Notes: generated by a model not told the origin, from the letters alone. A stretch of DNA of 64,000 bases from Paludibacter sp. UBA6032 (GCA_002427885.1 DIZI01000005.1:122519-186518), one strand, 5' to 3'. Positions 26,801 to 35,035 are shown, counted from the first letter of the stretch. Translations and numbers: made by a program.

Positions 26801-27156
26801 CGGGCCGTATCTTTCATAATACTAAATGCTTCTGGCAATACTTCATCCAGCACTTTTTCGTATTTGTCCGTAATTTCCTTTTCCAGTTTATCTATTTCGG
26901 TATAAACTTTATCGCGGAGATTGAGTTCTATTTCTTCAATATTCGATTTCAACTCTTCAATTTTCGCAACTTCGGGAGCCACATAATCCTGAATCCGGAT
27001 TTTAAGCACTTCGGTGCGGGCGCGCAATTCATCATTCGTCAGCCCTTTTATTTCATCATAAACAGCCTTGATTTTATCAACAACAGGGGAGATCTCTTTT
27101 AAATCGCGTTGTCCTTTATTACCTAAAATCTTACTTAGAAAGTCATTAAATGCCAT
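23851..27156 (-). CDS. secA: Preprotein translocase ATPase SecA
   Basis: I place the start at the ATG of MAFNDFLSKILGN (27156), giving 1101 residues. The ATG 72 nt upstream overlaps a promoter -7 box, and SecA proteins begin at this position. Walker A is MGTGEGKT, the DEAD-like box is IVDEVDSVLIDDARTPLI, and the C-terminus is the zinc-binding CPCGSGKKYKNCHG. The insert of about 200 residues around the first nucleotide-binding fold fits the long Bacteroidota SecA. It drives protein export through SecYEG and is the first gene of a cluster with lgt, PAP2 and ubiE. Confidence 0.96.
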   Translation of the reverse strand: MAFNDFLSKILGNKGQRDLKEISPVVDKIKAVYDEIKGLTNDELRARTEVLKIRIQDYVAPEVAKIEELKSNIEEIELNLRDKVYTEIDKLEKEITDKYEKVLDEVLPEAFSIMKDTARRISENAIVEVTATDFDREMATKYDFLTIEGDKALYKNEWTAGGTPIKWEMVHYDVQLFGGVVMHKGKIAEMGTGEGKTLVATLPVFLNALTRRGVHLVTVNDYLSKRDSEWMGPLYMFHGLTVDCIDKHKPNSEERRQAYLADITFGTNNEFGFDYLRDNMATAPLDLVQRKHNYAIVDEVDSVLIDDARTPLIISGPVPKGEDQLFEEMRPKVERLVNTQKVLATKYLADARNLLKSEDKKVQEEGALALFRSYKGMPKNKPLIKFLSEQGMKALLLKTEEFYMQENNRNMYIATDPLYFVIDEKNNTIELTDKGIDLITDNTDDPHFFVLPDVGSEIADLERSKTLTTEEKQEQKDDILQNYSIKSERVHTINQLLKAYTLFEKDVEYVVMENKVKIVDEQTGRIMDGRRYSDGLHQAIEAKENVTVEAATQTFATITLQNYFRMYHKLSGMTGTAETEAGELWDIYKLDVVVIPTNRPIARKDMEDRVYKTKREKYTAVIDEIANLVEVGRPVLVGTTSVEISELLSRMLTGKKIKHNVLNAKLHQHEAAIVAEAGQKGTVTIATNMAGRGTDIKLTEEVKKAGGLAIIGTERHESRRVDRQLRGRAGRQGDPGSSIFYVSLEDDLMRLFGSERISGIMDKLGFQEGEMIEHSMISKSIERAQKKVEENNFGIRKRLLEYDDVMNSQREVVYSKRRHALMGERIGSDITNMIYDAGDSMVETSRENGDYEQMELESLTVFAMDVPFNEEEFNSGRVNDLSNQFAKAAFETFKRKTDKLAAIAYPVIKQVYEKQGQQYENILIPVSDGKRVFNVTTHLESAYKNEGREVVKAFEKQTLLYVIDDEWKEHLRQLDELRNSVQNASYEQKDPLLIYKLESFGLFKEMIDSINRKVLAILMRGQIPVREPEQVREARPSQRMDLSKYRTQKDEVSSNRNEDPTKQDTREQQRPEPIHVDKKPGRNEPCPCGSGKKYKNCHGAN

Positions 27157-27225
27157 ATATTTATTTTTTATTTTATTGTCTGAGGAGTTTTTGCCTGTTT
27201 TGTCAGTTTTCCCGGAAAAGACTGA

Positions 27226-27233
27226 CAAAGATA
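27226..27233 (-). promoter_or_regulatory. secA -7 promoter element
   Basis: TATCTTTG on the minus strand matches TAnnTTTG. Initiation would fall around 27219, giving a leader of about 60 nt to the ATG at 27156 and excluding the ATG at 27228. Confidence 0.5.
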
Positions 27234-27522
27234 CGATTTTTTAGTTTAATAACGATAGCCATAGCTTAATTTATTAGCGAACATTATTAATTCAAAAAGC
27301 GCTCCAAAATGTTTTGAAGCGCTTTCCTGACATAAAGTTTCATTCTGTCATAACCAAACTTTTAGTTTTTTAATAAGGTTAGGATATATCCACCAAGACA
27401 AGTAAAATATCTAAACCACGATTTAGCAGATTAAATGATTAAGCAGTTATTCAAAAAACGCAATTGTCCTGCCTATCTGATTCATCTGATTCATCCAGGT
27501 TCATACAATCCAGTATCTTCTG

Positions 27523-27543
27523 CCCCTCGTTTGCAACGAGGGG
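27523..27543. repeat. Hairpin CCCCTCG-TTTGCAA-CGAGGGG
   Basis: A perfect 7-bp GC-rich stem with a 7-nt loop, followed on the plus strand by a T/G-rich stretch. It is either a stray terminator or a dispersed palindromic repeat. Confidence 0.5.
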
Positions 27544-27743
27544 TTTATGGTTTGTTGTTTCTTACAATAAAAAATATAGAAATGATATTTCATTTATATG
27601 TTTAAAAACGTTTAACCAATTACAGGATTTATAAATAATAACTGTTAACAAATTTCAAGACGATAGAATATATCTATCGGAGGGGTATAATACGCCATTT
27701 CTATGGATATAAGTAAGTAATGCTAAAGTACTAAACACAACAA

Positions 27744-27772
27744 TCCCCCGGTTTCACTGGTTTTACCGGAGG
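27744..27772 (-). terminator. Terminator of the SDR-ALDH operon
   Basis: On the minus strand CCTCCGGT pairs with ACCGGGGG around a loop, followed by a T/G-rich run. It lies about 25 nt past the ALDH stop. The U-tract is interrupted. Confidence 0.55.
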
Positions 27773-27794
27773 ATCGTATCGGACTGTAAAGAGT

Positions 27795-29171
27795 TTAAAG
27801 TATCTTTTTCACCCACTTGAAATACCGGAAGGGTACATATTTTACAGGTAAATCGAACCAGGTGGGTGTAGTAACTATGGCCCGGGCATGGCTGAATGCC
27901 CGAAAACTCTCCCTGCCGTGATAATGTCCTGTTCCGCTGTTTCCCACACCGCCAAACGGAAGATGATGATTAGCAATATGCATCAGGGTATCGTTTATGC
28001 AGCCACCGCCCGAACTGGTTTGTGCCAGTATTTCTTTTGCCTGCCTGTTTGTCCCGAAGTAATAAAAAGCCAGCGGTTTTTCGTGCGAGTTGATGTAAGC
28101 GGTAACCGTCTCTATATTTTCATACGTCATCACCGGGAGCAAGGGGCCGAAGATTTCTTCCTGCATAATAGGGAAATCCGGTTCCACGTTGTCGATTAGG
28201 GTGGGTGAAATATAATTGTCATCGGCATCAACTTTTCCACCATAAATTATAGTTCCGTTTAGTAGCAGTTTTTGAAGGCGTTGCATGGCATTTTGATTGA
28301 CAATGCGTGGAAAATACAGACTTTCCTGCGCATTTTCGCCAAACATTTGCCCCAGATGAAAGGCAATCTTTTTCAACAATTCATCTTTAACGGATGCATG
28401 CACAAAAAGATAATCGGGGGCAATGCAGGTTTGCCCGGCATTAATCGTTTTTCCCCATGCAATGCGTTTGGCTGCCCGGTCCAGGTTGGCACCGGCATCC
28501 ACTATGCAGGGGCTTTTACCGCCAAGTTCCAGCACCACGGGGGTCAGCTGCCGGGCGGCAGCGGTCATCACTATTTTGCCTAAAGCGGGACTTCCGGTGA
28601 AAAAGATCAGGTCGAAACGCTGTTCCAGCAATAGCGTGTTCACATCTCTCCCACCCTGCACCACCGAAATGTATTGCTCTTCGAATGTTTCATGTACCAG
28701 CGTTTCCATTACTGCCGCTATATGAGGCGTATAGGGCGAAGGTTTCAACACGGCGCAACACCCGGACGAGATGACACCAACCAGCGGATTCATCAACAGT
28801 TGAAAAGGGTAATTCCACGGGGCAATAATTAGCGAAACGCCCAGCGGTTCGTACATTATTTTACTGGACGAGGGCAACAACTGGATGGGTGATGGCATCC
28901 GCTTACTTTTGGCCCAACGTTTCAAATGCCTGATATGATTATCAATTTCCTGAAGAACAATGCTGGTCTCAGTCAGGTAAGCTTCTTCCTCCGACTTGTG
29001 TAAATCCAGCCAGAGTGCATCGGCAATTTGGTTTTCAAACTTCCGAACGGCACTTTTGAAACGTTTCAGATGTTCAATTCTGAATGTTATATCTTTGGTT
29101 TGTTGTGTATTAAAATAGCTACGATGCCCCAGAATAAGCTTTTCTATCGCATCCGTTGAAATTTCGTTCAT
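27795..29171 (-). CDS. NAD(P)-dependent aldehyde dehydrogenase, class 3-like
   Basis: The ATG at 29171 (MNEISTDAIEKLI) is chosen; an earlier in-frame start would overlap the SDR gene by 50 nt. The 458-residue enzyme has the class 3 length. Key motifs: APWNYPFQLLMNPL near residue 115, the catalytic Glu in LELGGKSPC near 210, and the nucleophile Cys in NAGQTCIAPDYLF near 245. A hydrophobic C-terminus (WFDLPVKYVPFRYF) recalls fatty-aldehyde dehydrogenases. It would oxidise long-chain or aromatic aldehydes to acids. It lies 19 nt after the SDR gene, so alcohol-to-aldehyde-to-acid handling is a reasonable inference. Confidence 0.88.
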   Translation of the reverse strand: MNEISTDAIEKLILGHRSYFNTQQTKDITFRIEHLKRFKSAVRKFENQIADALWLDLHKSEEEAYLTETSIVLQEIDNHIRHLKRWAKSKRMPSPIQLLPSSSKIMYEPLGVSLIIAPWNYPFQLLMNPLVGVISSGCCAVLKPSPYTPHIAAVMETLVHETFEEQYISVVQGGRDVNTLLLEQRFDLIFFTGSPALGKIVMTAAARQLTPVVLELGGKSPCIVDAGANLDRAAKRIAWGKTINAGQTCIAPDYLFVHASVKDELLKKIAFHLGQMFGENAQESLYFPRIVNQNAMQRLQKLLLNGTIIYGGKVDADDNYISPTLIDNVEPDFPIMQEEIFGPLLPVMTYENIETVTAYINSHEKPLAFYYFGTNRQAKEILAQTSSGGGCINDTLMHIANHHLPFGGVGNSGTGHYHGRESFRAFSHARAIVTTPTWFDLPVKYVPFRYFKWVKKIL

Positions 29172-29190
29172 CTTGCATTGTTTTAAAGGG

Positions 29191-29991
29191 TTATTTTCTG
29201 CCTGTAAAGTGATCCATGGTTTTGTAAATCCGTAATACACTCCCAGCGAACCAATCGAAAACAGGGATGGGTAAAACTCCCTGACATAAGCGTATAAAGT
29301 GCATACTGAAAGGCATGCTCAGTATAATCCGATCGTGTCCGATAGCACGAATGATTTTTCGTGCCACTTTTTCGGGATCAAGGAGAGGAATCAGCGAACG
29401 TACTCCTGCGAACATACCGGTATTGATATAATAGGGCGTTACGGTGGTAATCTGTACATTGGTTTTCTTCATTTGCATCTCTATCCGTAAACTGTCCGAC
29501 CAACCGATCACCGCCCACTTACTTGCCGCGTAAACCGACATGCGGGGATTGGAGATAAACCCGGCCGAGGAAGCTATATTGCAGATATGTCCTGATTTTC
29601 GGTCAATCATCGCGTTTATAAATTCGGAAGTAACCAACATGGGTGCATTGGCATTGATATCCATGGTGCGCTTAATGTCGGCAGTTGTATGCTCAGCAAA
29701 ATACTTCCCCACAACGATTCCGGCGTTATTAATAAGAATGTCGACCGCACCGGCCTGGTTCTTTACCAGTAATGCGGTGCTTTTAATCTGCTCGGATTCG
29801 GACAAATCAATTTTGTAGGCACTTACTTTTCCGAATGGTGCCAGTTCGGCCAGGGTTTCATCAATCGATGTTTGATTAATGTCCCATATAATCAGTTCCG
29901 CCCCCCGTTGCAGGGCCAGTTTCCCCATAATTTTTCCTATGCCCGAAGCACCACCAGTAATCAAAATCCGTTTTCCTGTAAAGTTTTTCAT
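29191..29991 (-). CDS. Short-chain dehydrogenase/reductase
   Basis: A 266-residue Rossmann-fold enzyme. The cofactor loop TGGASGIGK is at residues 12-20, NNAG at 88-91, and the catalytic Ser-Tyr-Lys set at S141/S142, Y154 and K158 (VYAASKWA). D37 after the second strand suggests preference for NAD(H). A hydrophobic C-terminal segment could bind a membrane. The substrate is unknown; pairing with a class 3 aldehyde dehydrogenase points to fatty alcohols or aldehydes. A -7 element TATATTTG lies at 30080-30087 upstream. Confidence 0.85.
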   Translation of the reverse strand: MKNFTGKRILITGGASGIGKIMGKLALQRGAELIIWDINQTSIDETLAELAPFGKVSAYKIDLSESEQIKSTALLVKNQAGAVDILINNAGIVVGKYFAEHTTADIKRTMDINANAPMLVTSEFINAMIDRKSGHICNIASSAGFISNPRMSVYAASKWAVIGWSDSLRIEMQMKKTNVQITTVTPYYINTGMFAGVRSLIPLLDPEKVARKIIRAIGHDRIILSMPFSMHFIRLCQGVLPIPVFDWFAGSVLRIYKTMDHFTGRK

Positions 29992-30079
29992 GGAATGTGT
30001 AGTATTAAATTTGAACTAATTTATTGATTTTCTTTCCGGTGATTCCGGATACCGGTTTTGAATATGAATATATATTCTG

Positions 30080-30087
30080 CAAATATA
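30080..30087 (-). promoter_or_regulatory. Candidate -7 element for the SDR-ALDH operon
   Basis: TATATTTG on the minus strand fits TAnnTTTG about 90 nt upstream of the SDR start. No clear -33 box was found. Confidence 0.35.
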
Positions 30088-30122
30088 TGCATTTTTGTTA
30101 TCTAACGACTTTATAAACAAAA

Positions 30123-30161
30123 AAATCGTCACGAAATCCCTTTCAGATCCCGTGACGATTT
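30123..30161 (-). terminator. Terminator of the T9SS type A gene
   Basis: AAATCGTCACG and CGTGACGATTT form a perfect 11-bp stem; seven T follow on the minus strand. It lies about 70 nt past the stop of the gene at 30230. Confidence 0.85.
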
Positions 30162-30229
30162 GGTTTTACTTAACTGTATACCGGTTTACCGGAAGTGTTG
30201 GATAAATTCAGTATTTAATGGGAGAAGCT

Positions 30230-32131
30230 TTATGAATCAATCTTTATAAAACGACTAAACAGGTTCCCTACCCGTATGATAAAAACACCGGTTGGTAATT
30301 CTTTCACCGAAACTTTTCCGGATTGAACGATTGATTCCTTCATCAGTTTTCCCTCACAACTATAAATGGAAACTTTCTGACCTGACAATGCTGTGTTCTT
30401 TATAATTAACTCATTCCTTACGGGGTTTGGATAAATCAACAGGATATCTCCATCATCTGCCGGAGTAAAAATCCCTTCGGGGGTTTGAGGTGAAAAACGG
30501 GTTAAATCCCAGTTCCATGAATTATTGTTTCTGATGGCAAAAAAGTGAACCGAGTCCAGTTCCATAGTTTCGGTATATTTTTGTGAATATCCGTTTACAA
30601 TGTTTCCGGTCATTTTGTCTACAACAGCCATATTTCCCCACATACCTCCTGACATGGTCGTAGTGGGAACAGAATCACTTCCCCAGGCAAAATTTTTATT
30701 GCTGCCATACGAAAGACTATTCACCTGCAACACTAAATTTTTACTGCCTGCCATGCCAAAATCAATCCGTGGATTATCAATATAACTGGTCTCGAAAGTA
30801 GTAAGAGGTCCCAGAACCCTTCCCCAAATAAATTCACCCGCGGCACTTATTTTGGCAACCAATGTATTGGAAGTTCCATACTTGTTATTACGTTTACTAA
30901 ATACCTGACCCATAAAATTGAGTTTATTGGGCGTAAAGTTCACCGAAAAATAGATTGCATCGTTGCTGTCCGTCAGGGTGTAAAACGGATACCTGTCCTG
31001 GTAATACACATCCGTTGGAATAGGCACTGCCCAATTAAAATTTCCTGTGCTGCTTGAAATATTAGCAACAAACCGATTGTAATTCAAATAGCCGGAGTTA
31101 GGTGGGAAATTATTCATTTTCCCACTGTATTCACCCGAAAGACAAAGCGTTCCATTCGACAGAACTTTCAGAAATCGTGGTGCTTCGTTTCCGCTGTTCA
31201 GATAGATCTTCCCAAATTCAACAGTTCCGGTTGGATTAACTTTGTATAGAAATATATCATCATAGGAATAATCGTAAGCATTGGCCAGGGTATCGTTTTT
31301 TACAATAAAACCATCCAGGCTTATAGCACCGTATATATAGCTGATATCTCCTGCAATATAAAGGTTACCGCCTGCATCTACCTGATAAATTGGATTATTT
31401 ATACTGGTACGGCTATCGAGCGTTACGGTTTGTTTATGATACTGCATCACTCCCTGCGCATTTTCCTTATATGCATAAAGAATACTTCCGGGATTGGTAC
31501 CAACTGAAGCTATTAGCTGATTATCGATGTACATATCGGATGCGTTGAGTAAACCGCAAATGTAAAAGTTACCCTGTACATCAAATTTAAGTTCGGCTGA
31601 GAATCCCTGATTATTGACAACATATAGGAATTTTACATTGCTCCACAGCCGTGAAGAAGGATTGAATGTTGCAATGACTCCCAGCGGCAACAAATCCGTT
31701 CTGAATGGAAAAGACTGACTGCCCAGTTTAAATGGAGCTCCCGCCTGAAAATATCCACGTCCATACATCGTCAGATTTCCGTTTGGTTGCTTAAGAACAG
31801 ATTCAATACCAAAGTTGGTAGTTGCATCACCAAGGGTCGTTGACCAGATGATAGCTCCGGTAGAAGTGCTGATTTGCATTAAAAGGCCGGTATAACCTTC
31901 AGCAGGGATGGTTTGACTGTGGTAGGTAACAGCACCGTTTCCCGTTAGAAATACATAGGCATTCTGTTTGTCGTTATCCAGCACAGTTTTAAAGTTAGCA
32001 TACGTGTTGGTCGGAGCCAGATTATAACTAAACTGCTCAGTCAGGTACTTTTCATAAGGCAATTCGGTTTGCGCCACGCTAAACAGATGAACGACAAACG
32101 TAAGAATAAGAAATGAATAAAATCTTTTCAT
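30230..32131 (-). CDS. Secreted T9SS type A sorting-domain protein, function unknown
   Basis: A 633-residue protein with signal peptide MKRFYSFLILTFVVHLFSVAQ. The body holds repeated segments such as FKVLSNGTLCLSGEYSG and DAGGNLYIAGDISYIYG, resembling beta-propeller (SBBP-like) repeats. The last 75 residues form a type A sorting domain: IYPNPVRNELIIKN, then GKLMKESIVQSG and LPTGVFIIRVG. It should be exported by the type IX system. No catalytic motif was recognised. It is monocistronic, between a promoter at 32199 and a terminator at 30123. Confidence 0.8.
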   Translation of the reverse strand: MKRFYSFLILTFVVHLFSVAQTELPYEKYLTEQFSYNLAPTNTYANFKTVLDNDKQNAYVFLTGNGAVTYHSQTIPAEGYTGLLMQISTSTGAIIWSTTLGDATTNFGIESVLKQPNGNLTMYGRGYFQAGAPFKLGSQSFPFRTDLLPLGVIATFNPSSRLWSNVKFLYVVNNQGFSAELKFDVQGNFYICGLLNASDMYIDNQLIASVGTNPGSILYAYKENAQGVMQYHKQTVTLDSRTSINNPIYQVDAGGNLYIAGDISYIYGAISLDGFIVKNDTLANAYDYSYDDIFLYKVNPTGTVEFGKIYLNSGNEAPRFLKVLSNGTLCLSGEYSGKMNNFPPNSGYLNYNRFVANISSSTGNFNWAVPIPTDVYYQDRYPFYTLTDSNDAIYFSVNFTPNKLNFMGQVFSKRNNKYGTSNTLVAKISAAGEFIWGRVLGPLTTFETSYIDNPRIDFGMAGSKNLVLQVNSLSYGSNKNFAWGSDSVPTTTMSGGMWGNMAVVDKMTGNIVNGYSQKYTETMELDSVHFFAIRNNNSWNWDLTRFSPQTPEGIFTPADDGDILLIYPNPVRNELIIKNTALSGQKVSIYSCEGKLMKESIVQSGKVSVKELPTGVFIIRVGNLFSRFIKIDS

Positions 32132-32198
32132 AACATTTTAGTTTTAAGATGTTTAATGCCAAAATAAAGAAGATCGTTTCAGGGGGAATCCGCGTAAG

Positions 32199-32231
32199 CA
32201 AAGTTAGTGATAATTACCATAATTATACAAA
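32199..32231 (-). promoter_or_regulatory. Promoter of the T9SS type A gene
   Basis: On the minus strand TTTG (32228-32231), 21 nt, then TAACTTTG (32199-32206). The leader would be about 60 nt. It directly follows the GH43 terminator. Confidence 0.55.
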
Positions 32232-32233
32232 TA

Positions 32234-32274
32234 AAAACGTCACAAATGCATTATTTAGCATTTCGTGACGTTTT
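32234..32274 (-). terminator. Terminator of the GH43 gene
   Basis: AAAACGTCACAAATGC pairs with GCATTTCGTGACGTTTT around an AU-rich loop, and a T-rich run follows on the minus strand. The core CGTCAC stem is shared with the terminator at 30123-30161. Confidence 0.8.
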
Positions 32275-32326
32275 GTTTTCTATATTCGATGGCAGGAGTC
32301 ATCGGATAAATAAGATTGTTTTGATT

Positions 32327-33307
32327 TTATTTTACGGCATTCACTCCTTCGGTGGTCATCTGAATCCGCTGAATGGTGCCATCGTTGTTGTAATAAAGCC
32401 GATCGATGCACACAGACCGGTGGAAGCTGCTACCACCCTCGTTGGCTCCTCCGTTATGATAAACAAAATACCATTTGCCTTTGAATTCCACGATGGCCTG
32501 ATGATTGGTGTTGGAGTTTCCGGCAAGTTCGTTCAGAATACCCTTGTATTCCCAGGGTCCGGTAATCTTTTTACTCATGGCATACACTATTTTCTCCGGA
32601 AATTCGGACGCATAGGATAAATAATACCAACCCTTGTATTTATGCAGCCAGGGTGCTTCGGTGTAACGGGGCAAATTCTCCACAGCCACGATGGGACCTA
32701 TCGTGTCAATCATGTTTTCTTTGAGTTTCACATAATAACATTGAGTGTTTCCCCAGAAAAGATACGCCTGTCCATCGTCATCAATCATCACGGTAGGATC
32801 AATATCATCCCAACTGATTTTGGTGTATTTTGTCGTTAAATCATTTGTTATAATGGCAGAACCCTTTGCATCTTTAAACGGGCCGGTAGGACTGTTCGAA
32901 ACCGCCACACCTATGGCTTTACCGTGAATACTTCCGTGTTCGACCGCTACATACCAGTAAAATTTGCCGTTTCGTTCTATTACCTGCGAAGCCCAGGCAT
33001 CACCTTTTGCCCAGGCAAAATCTGAAGTCCTCAAAGGAGTCGGATGTTCCGTCCAGGTTTTCATATCGTCCGTTGAAAATACACACCAGTCTTTCATCAC
33101 GTACCTTTCCTGCTTTGGAGGACAAATGTCGTGTCCGGTATACAGATAAAACCTGTTTTTATAAACCATGGCAGCCGGATCGGCCGTGTACTTGTACCGG
33201 ATAACGGGATTTCCTTCGGCACGAAAGGTGGTATCGCGCGTAACTTCCTGTCCAAAAAGCAGGCAGGCACTAAAGAGAGTGAGCAAAAGAACGAATTGTT
33301 TTTTCAT
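32327..33307 (-). CDS. Glycoside hydrolase family 43 enzyme (xylosidase/arabinofuranosidase-like)
   Basis: A 326-residue protein with signal peptide MKKQFVLLLTLFSACLLFGQ. The three GH43 acidic residues are recognisable: D43 in YTADPAAMVY (base), D170 in WDDIDPTVMIDDDG (pKa modulator) and E217 in YTEAPWLHKYKG (acid), set in a five-bladed propeller. It probably cleaves arabinose or xylose from plant cell-wall polymers outside the cytoplasm. There is no carbohydrate-binding module or sorting domain. It has its own promoter and terminator. Confidence 0.88.
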   Translation of the reverse strand: MKKQFVLLLTLFSACLLFGQEVTRDTTFRAEGNPVIRYKYTADPAAMVYKNRFYLYTGHDICPPKQERYVMKDWCVFSTDDMKTWTEHPTPLRTSDFAWAKGDAWASQVIERNGKFYWYVAVEHGSIHGKAIGVAVSNSPTGPFKDAKGSAIITNDLTTKYTKISWDDIDPTVMIDDDGQAYLFWGNTQCYYVKLKENMIDTIGPIVAVENLPRYTEAPWLHKYKGWYYLSYASEFPEKIVYAMSKKITGPWEYKGILNELAGNSNTNHQAIVEFKGKWYFVYHNGGANEGGSSFHRSVCIDRLYYNNDGTIQRIQMTTEGVNAVK

Positions 33308-33360
33308 AAGGCATAATTTATTTACAATTTAATATCGTTTAGTTAAGAGTTTTATTTTGA

Positions 33361-33410
33361 CGCTTTCAGGTCATTCTGACGCTGAAAGGTCGGAAACCAA
33401 CCTGACAGCG
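33361..33410. promoter_or_regulatory. Inverted repeat in the GH43 leader
   Basis: CGCTTTCAGGT (33361-33371) pairs with ACCTGACAGCG (33400-33410) with one mismatch; an inner TTTCAG/CTGAAA pair is also possible. It could be a leader hairpin or a two-site operator. Confidence 0.45.
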
Positions 33411-33505
33411 TATGAAATACCTGTCATCGTTTGATTAACCATACAACATTGATTTTAAATTTATAATTACCGGTTGATTATTGTTATTTAAATCATAAAT
33501 GCATA

Positions 33506-33536
33506 CAAAACTAATGTAAAAATCACAGCTATCAAA
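33506..33536 (-). promoter_or_regulatory. Promoter of the GH43 gene
   Basis: On the minus strand TTTG (33533-33536), 19 nt, then TAGTTTTG (33506-33513), an excellent match to the Bacteroidota consensus. Initiation near 33500 gives a leader of about 190 nt. Confidence 0.7.
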
Positions 33537-33655
33537 CAGTTAATGTCAATTGTAAGAATTTGTCCACCAATTAAAATAATTTGTCTCAACAATCCGGTTT
33601 CAGGACATTGGAACAGATTATTTATTCATACGCGTGACTTACGAAGTTATATCTG

Positions 33656-34447
33656 TTATATTTTCAATTCAGCCTGAAAGACAGTGATCGCCTGTCCTTT
33701 TATCTCCACCCGGTCACCGAGGAGTTTCACTTTCAACCGGCCGGCTCGTTTGGAAAGTTGCAGGGAATTAAATTCTGTTTTTCCGGTCTTCTGATGCCAC
33801 AAAGGCGTTAACGCGCAATGGGCAGAGCCTGTTACGGGGTCTTCGTTGATACCTGCCAGGGGTGCAAAACAGCGCAACACGAAATCACGGTCGGGTTGTT
33901 CCCCTTTGGCAGTTATCATTAAATGCCCGGGACCCTTGGTTTTCATTCGTTCAAAATCCGGAGCGGCATGCAGTATGTCCGCCTCCGAAGCTGCAACGGC
34001 AATCACCCAATCGTATATGCTTGAATACACCTCCAGCGCTTCAAAACCTATCGTCTCGTTGAATCCGGCCGGAATATCCATTTCGGTCAGCGGATAGGCC
34101 GGGAAATTCATGGCTATCCAATCGCCTTGTTTGGTTATGGTCAATTCCCCACCTTCAGCTTTGAAAACAATCGATTCATTTGTTTTTTTCAGACCCTGTT
34201 CATAAATTATATGTGCACTCGCGAGTGTGGCATGTCCGCAAAGCGGAACTTCACGCGTGGGTGTAAAATACCGTATCCTGAACTCATTTCCTTCCGGAAT
34301 TATAAAAGCTGTTTCGGACAAATTCATTTCCATGGCCAGATTTTGCATCATTTCTGCCCGGAAATCTCCGTCGACGATCATCACAACGGCCGGATTGCCT
34401 TTGAAAGGCGTATCGGTAAAAGCATCTACCTGATAAATTGTTTTCAT
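33656..34447 (-). CDS. PhzF-family isomerase/epimerase-like protein
   Basis: I place the start at the ATG at 34447 (MKTIYQVDAF); a longer frame runs 153 nt back into the GNAT gene and is not needed. The 263-residue protein shows the PhzF pattern: GNPAVVMIV near residue 17, LSETAFI with the conserved Glu near residue 44, FTPTREVPLCGHATLASAH near 57-75, and EDPVTGSAHCAL near 195. The family folds like diaminopimelate epimerase. Members isomerise various small metabolites; no phenazine genes are present, so the substrate is unknown. It begins 16 nt after the GNAT stop. Confidence 0.85.
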   Translation of the reverse strand: MKTIYQVDAFTDTPFKGNPAVVMIVDGDFRAEMMQNLAMEMNLSETAFIIPEGNEFRIRYFTPTREVPLCGHATLASAHIIYEQGLKKTNESIVFKAEGGELTITKQGDWIAMNFPAYPLTEMDIPAGFNETIGFEALEVYSSIYDWVIAVAASEADILHAAPDFERMKTKGPGHLMITAKGEQPDRDFVLRCFAPLAGINEDPVTGSAHCALTPLWHQKTGKTEFNSLQLSKRAGRLKVKLLGDRVEIKGQAITVFQAELKI

Positions 34448-34463
34448 ATCTCTATTCTCGTTT

Positions 34464-34913
34464 TTAAAATACCAAATCACAATTCGATTCCACCGGGTCG
34501 ATTGTTGCCCCCAGACTTTCGTAGAAACCGATGGCCGGCTTGTTCCACTCCGACACCTGCCAGTGTAATTTCTTACAATTCTCGGCTTTGGCAAAAGCAA
34601 TCACTTCGTTTATCAATTTTATTCCAATACCTTTTCCCCTGTAATCAGGTCGCACATACAAGTCATCCATATACAATGATTTGCCAATCCATGTAAAATA
34701 AGCAAAGAAGCAGGTAACATAGCCCATAATCTCATCTTTATCATTCACTGCAACAAATCCATTGATATGAGTTTTTTCTTCGAGCATTTGCTCCACCGTA
34801 TTCATCATCCGTTCCGGGACCTTCTCAAAAAGTGCAAATTCTTTGAAAAGATCTATCAGCCCTGGAAAGTCACGTTCTTCTATTTTTCGAATACGAATAA
34901 TCATATTTTTCAT
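34464..34913 (-). CDS. GNAT family N-acetyltransferase
   Basis: A 149-residue protein with the GNAT fold. Motif A is DDLYVRPDYRGKGIGIKLI, with the acetyl-CoA pyrophosphate loop RGKGIG near residues 92-97, followed by the motif B segment LHWQVSEWNKPAIGFYESLGA. It is of the diamine/spermidine acetyltransferase-like type, but the substrate cannot be fixed. It forms a two-gene unit with the downstream PhzF gene. A -7 element TATATTTG lies at 34931-34938. Confidence 0.85.
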   Translation of the reverse strand: MKNMIIRIRKIEERDFPGLIDLFKEFALFEKVPERMMNTVEQMLEEKTHINGFVAVNDKDEIMGYVTCFFAYFTWIGKSLYMDDLYVRPDYRGKGIGIKLINEVIAFAKAENCKKLHWQVSEWNKPAIGFYESLGATIDPVESNCDLVF

Positions 34914-34979
34914 TTATTTTATTTGATTTGCAAATATAGAAATAATTTCAGCCAAATATTTTGCCTGAACGCAAACCGC

Positions 34980-35005
34980 CCCGAAATTCTTTGCAGAACT
35001 TCGGG
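34980..35005 (-). terminator. Probable terminator of the xylose operon
   Basis: Minus-strand CCCGAAGTTCT pairs with AGAATTTCGGG with one mismatch around a GCAA-type loop. The following T-run is short. It lies about 60 nt after the symporter stop. Confidence 0.5.
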
Positions 35006-35035
35006 ACGATCAATTGTAAATTACAAATCCGTAAT

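Larger units (their letters stand above)
27157..27794. other. Intergenic region between secA and the aldehyde dehydrogenase gene
   Basis: About 640 nt without a gene. It holds the secA -7 element at 27226-27233, a hairpin near 27298-27328 (AAAGCGCT/AGCGCTTT arms), the palindrome CCCCTCG-N7-CGAGGGG at 27523-27543, and the terminator of the SDR-ALDH operon at 27744-27772. Confidence 0.6.
33308..33655. other. GH43 leader and intergenic region
   Basis: About 350 nt. It contains a strong minus-strand promoter (33506-33536) and a leader of about 190 nt with repeated TGACGCT words and an 11-bp inverted repeat at 33361-33410. No gene. Confidence 0.6.

Noticed and set aside
26608..27102. A 164-codon plus-strand frame inside secA
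   Set aside because: It is antisense to the conserved N-terminal half of SecA and has no recognisable features.
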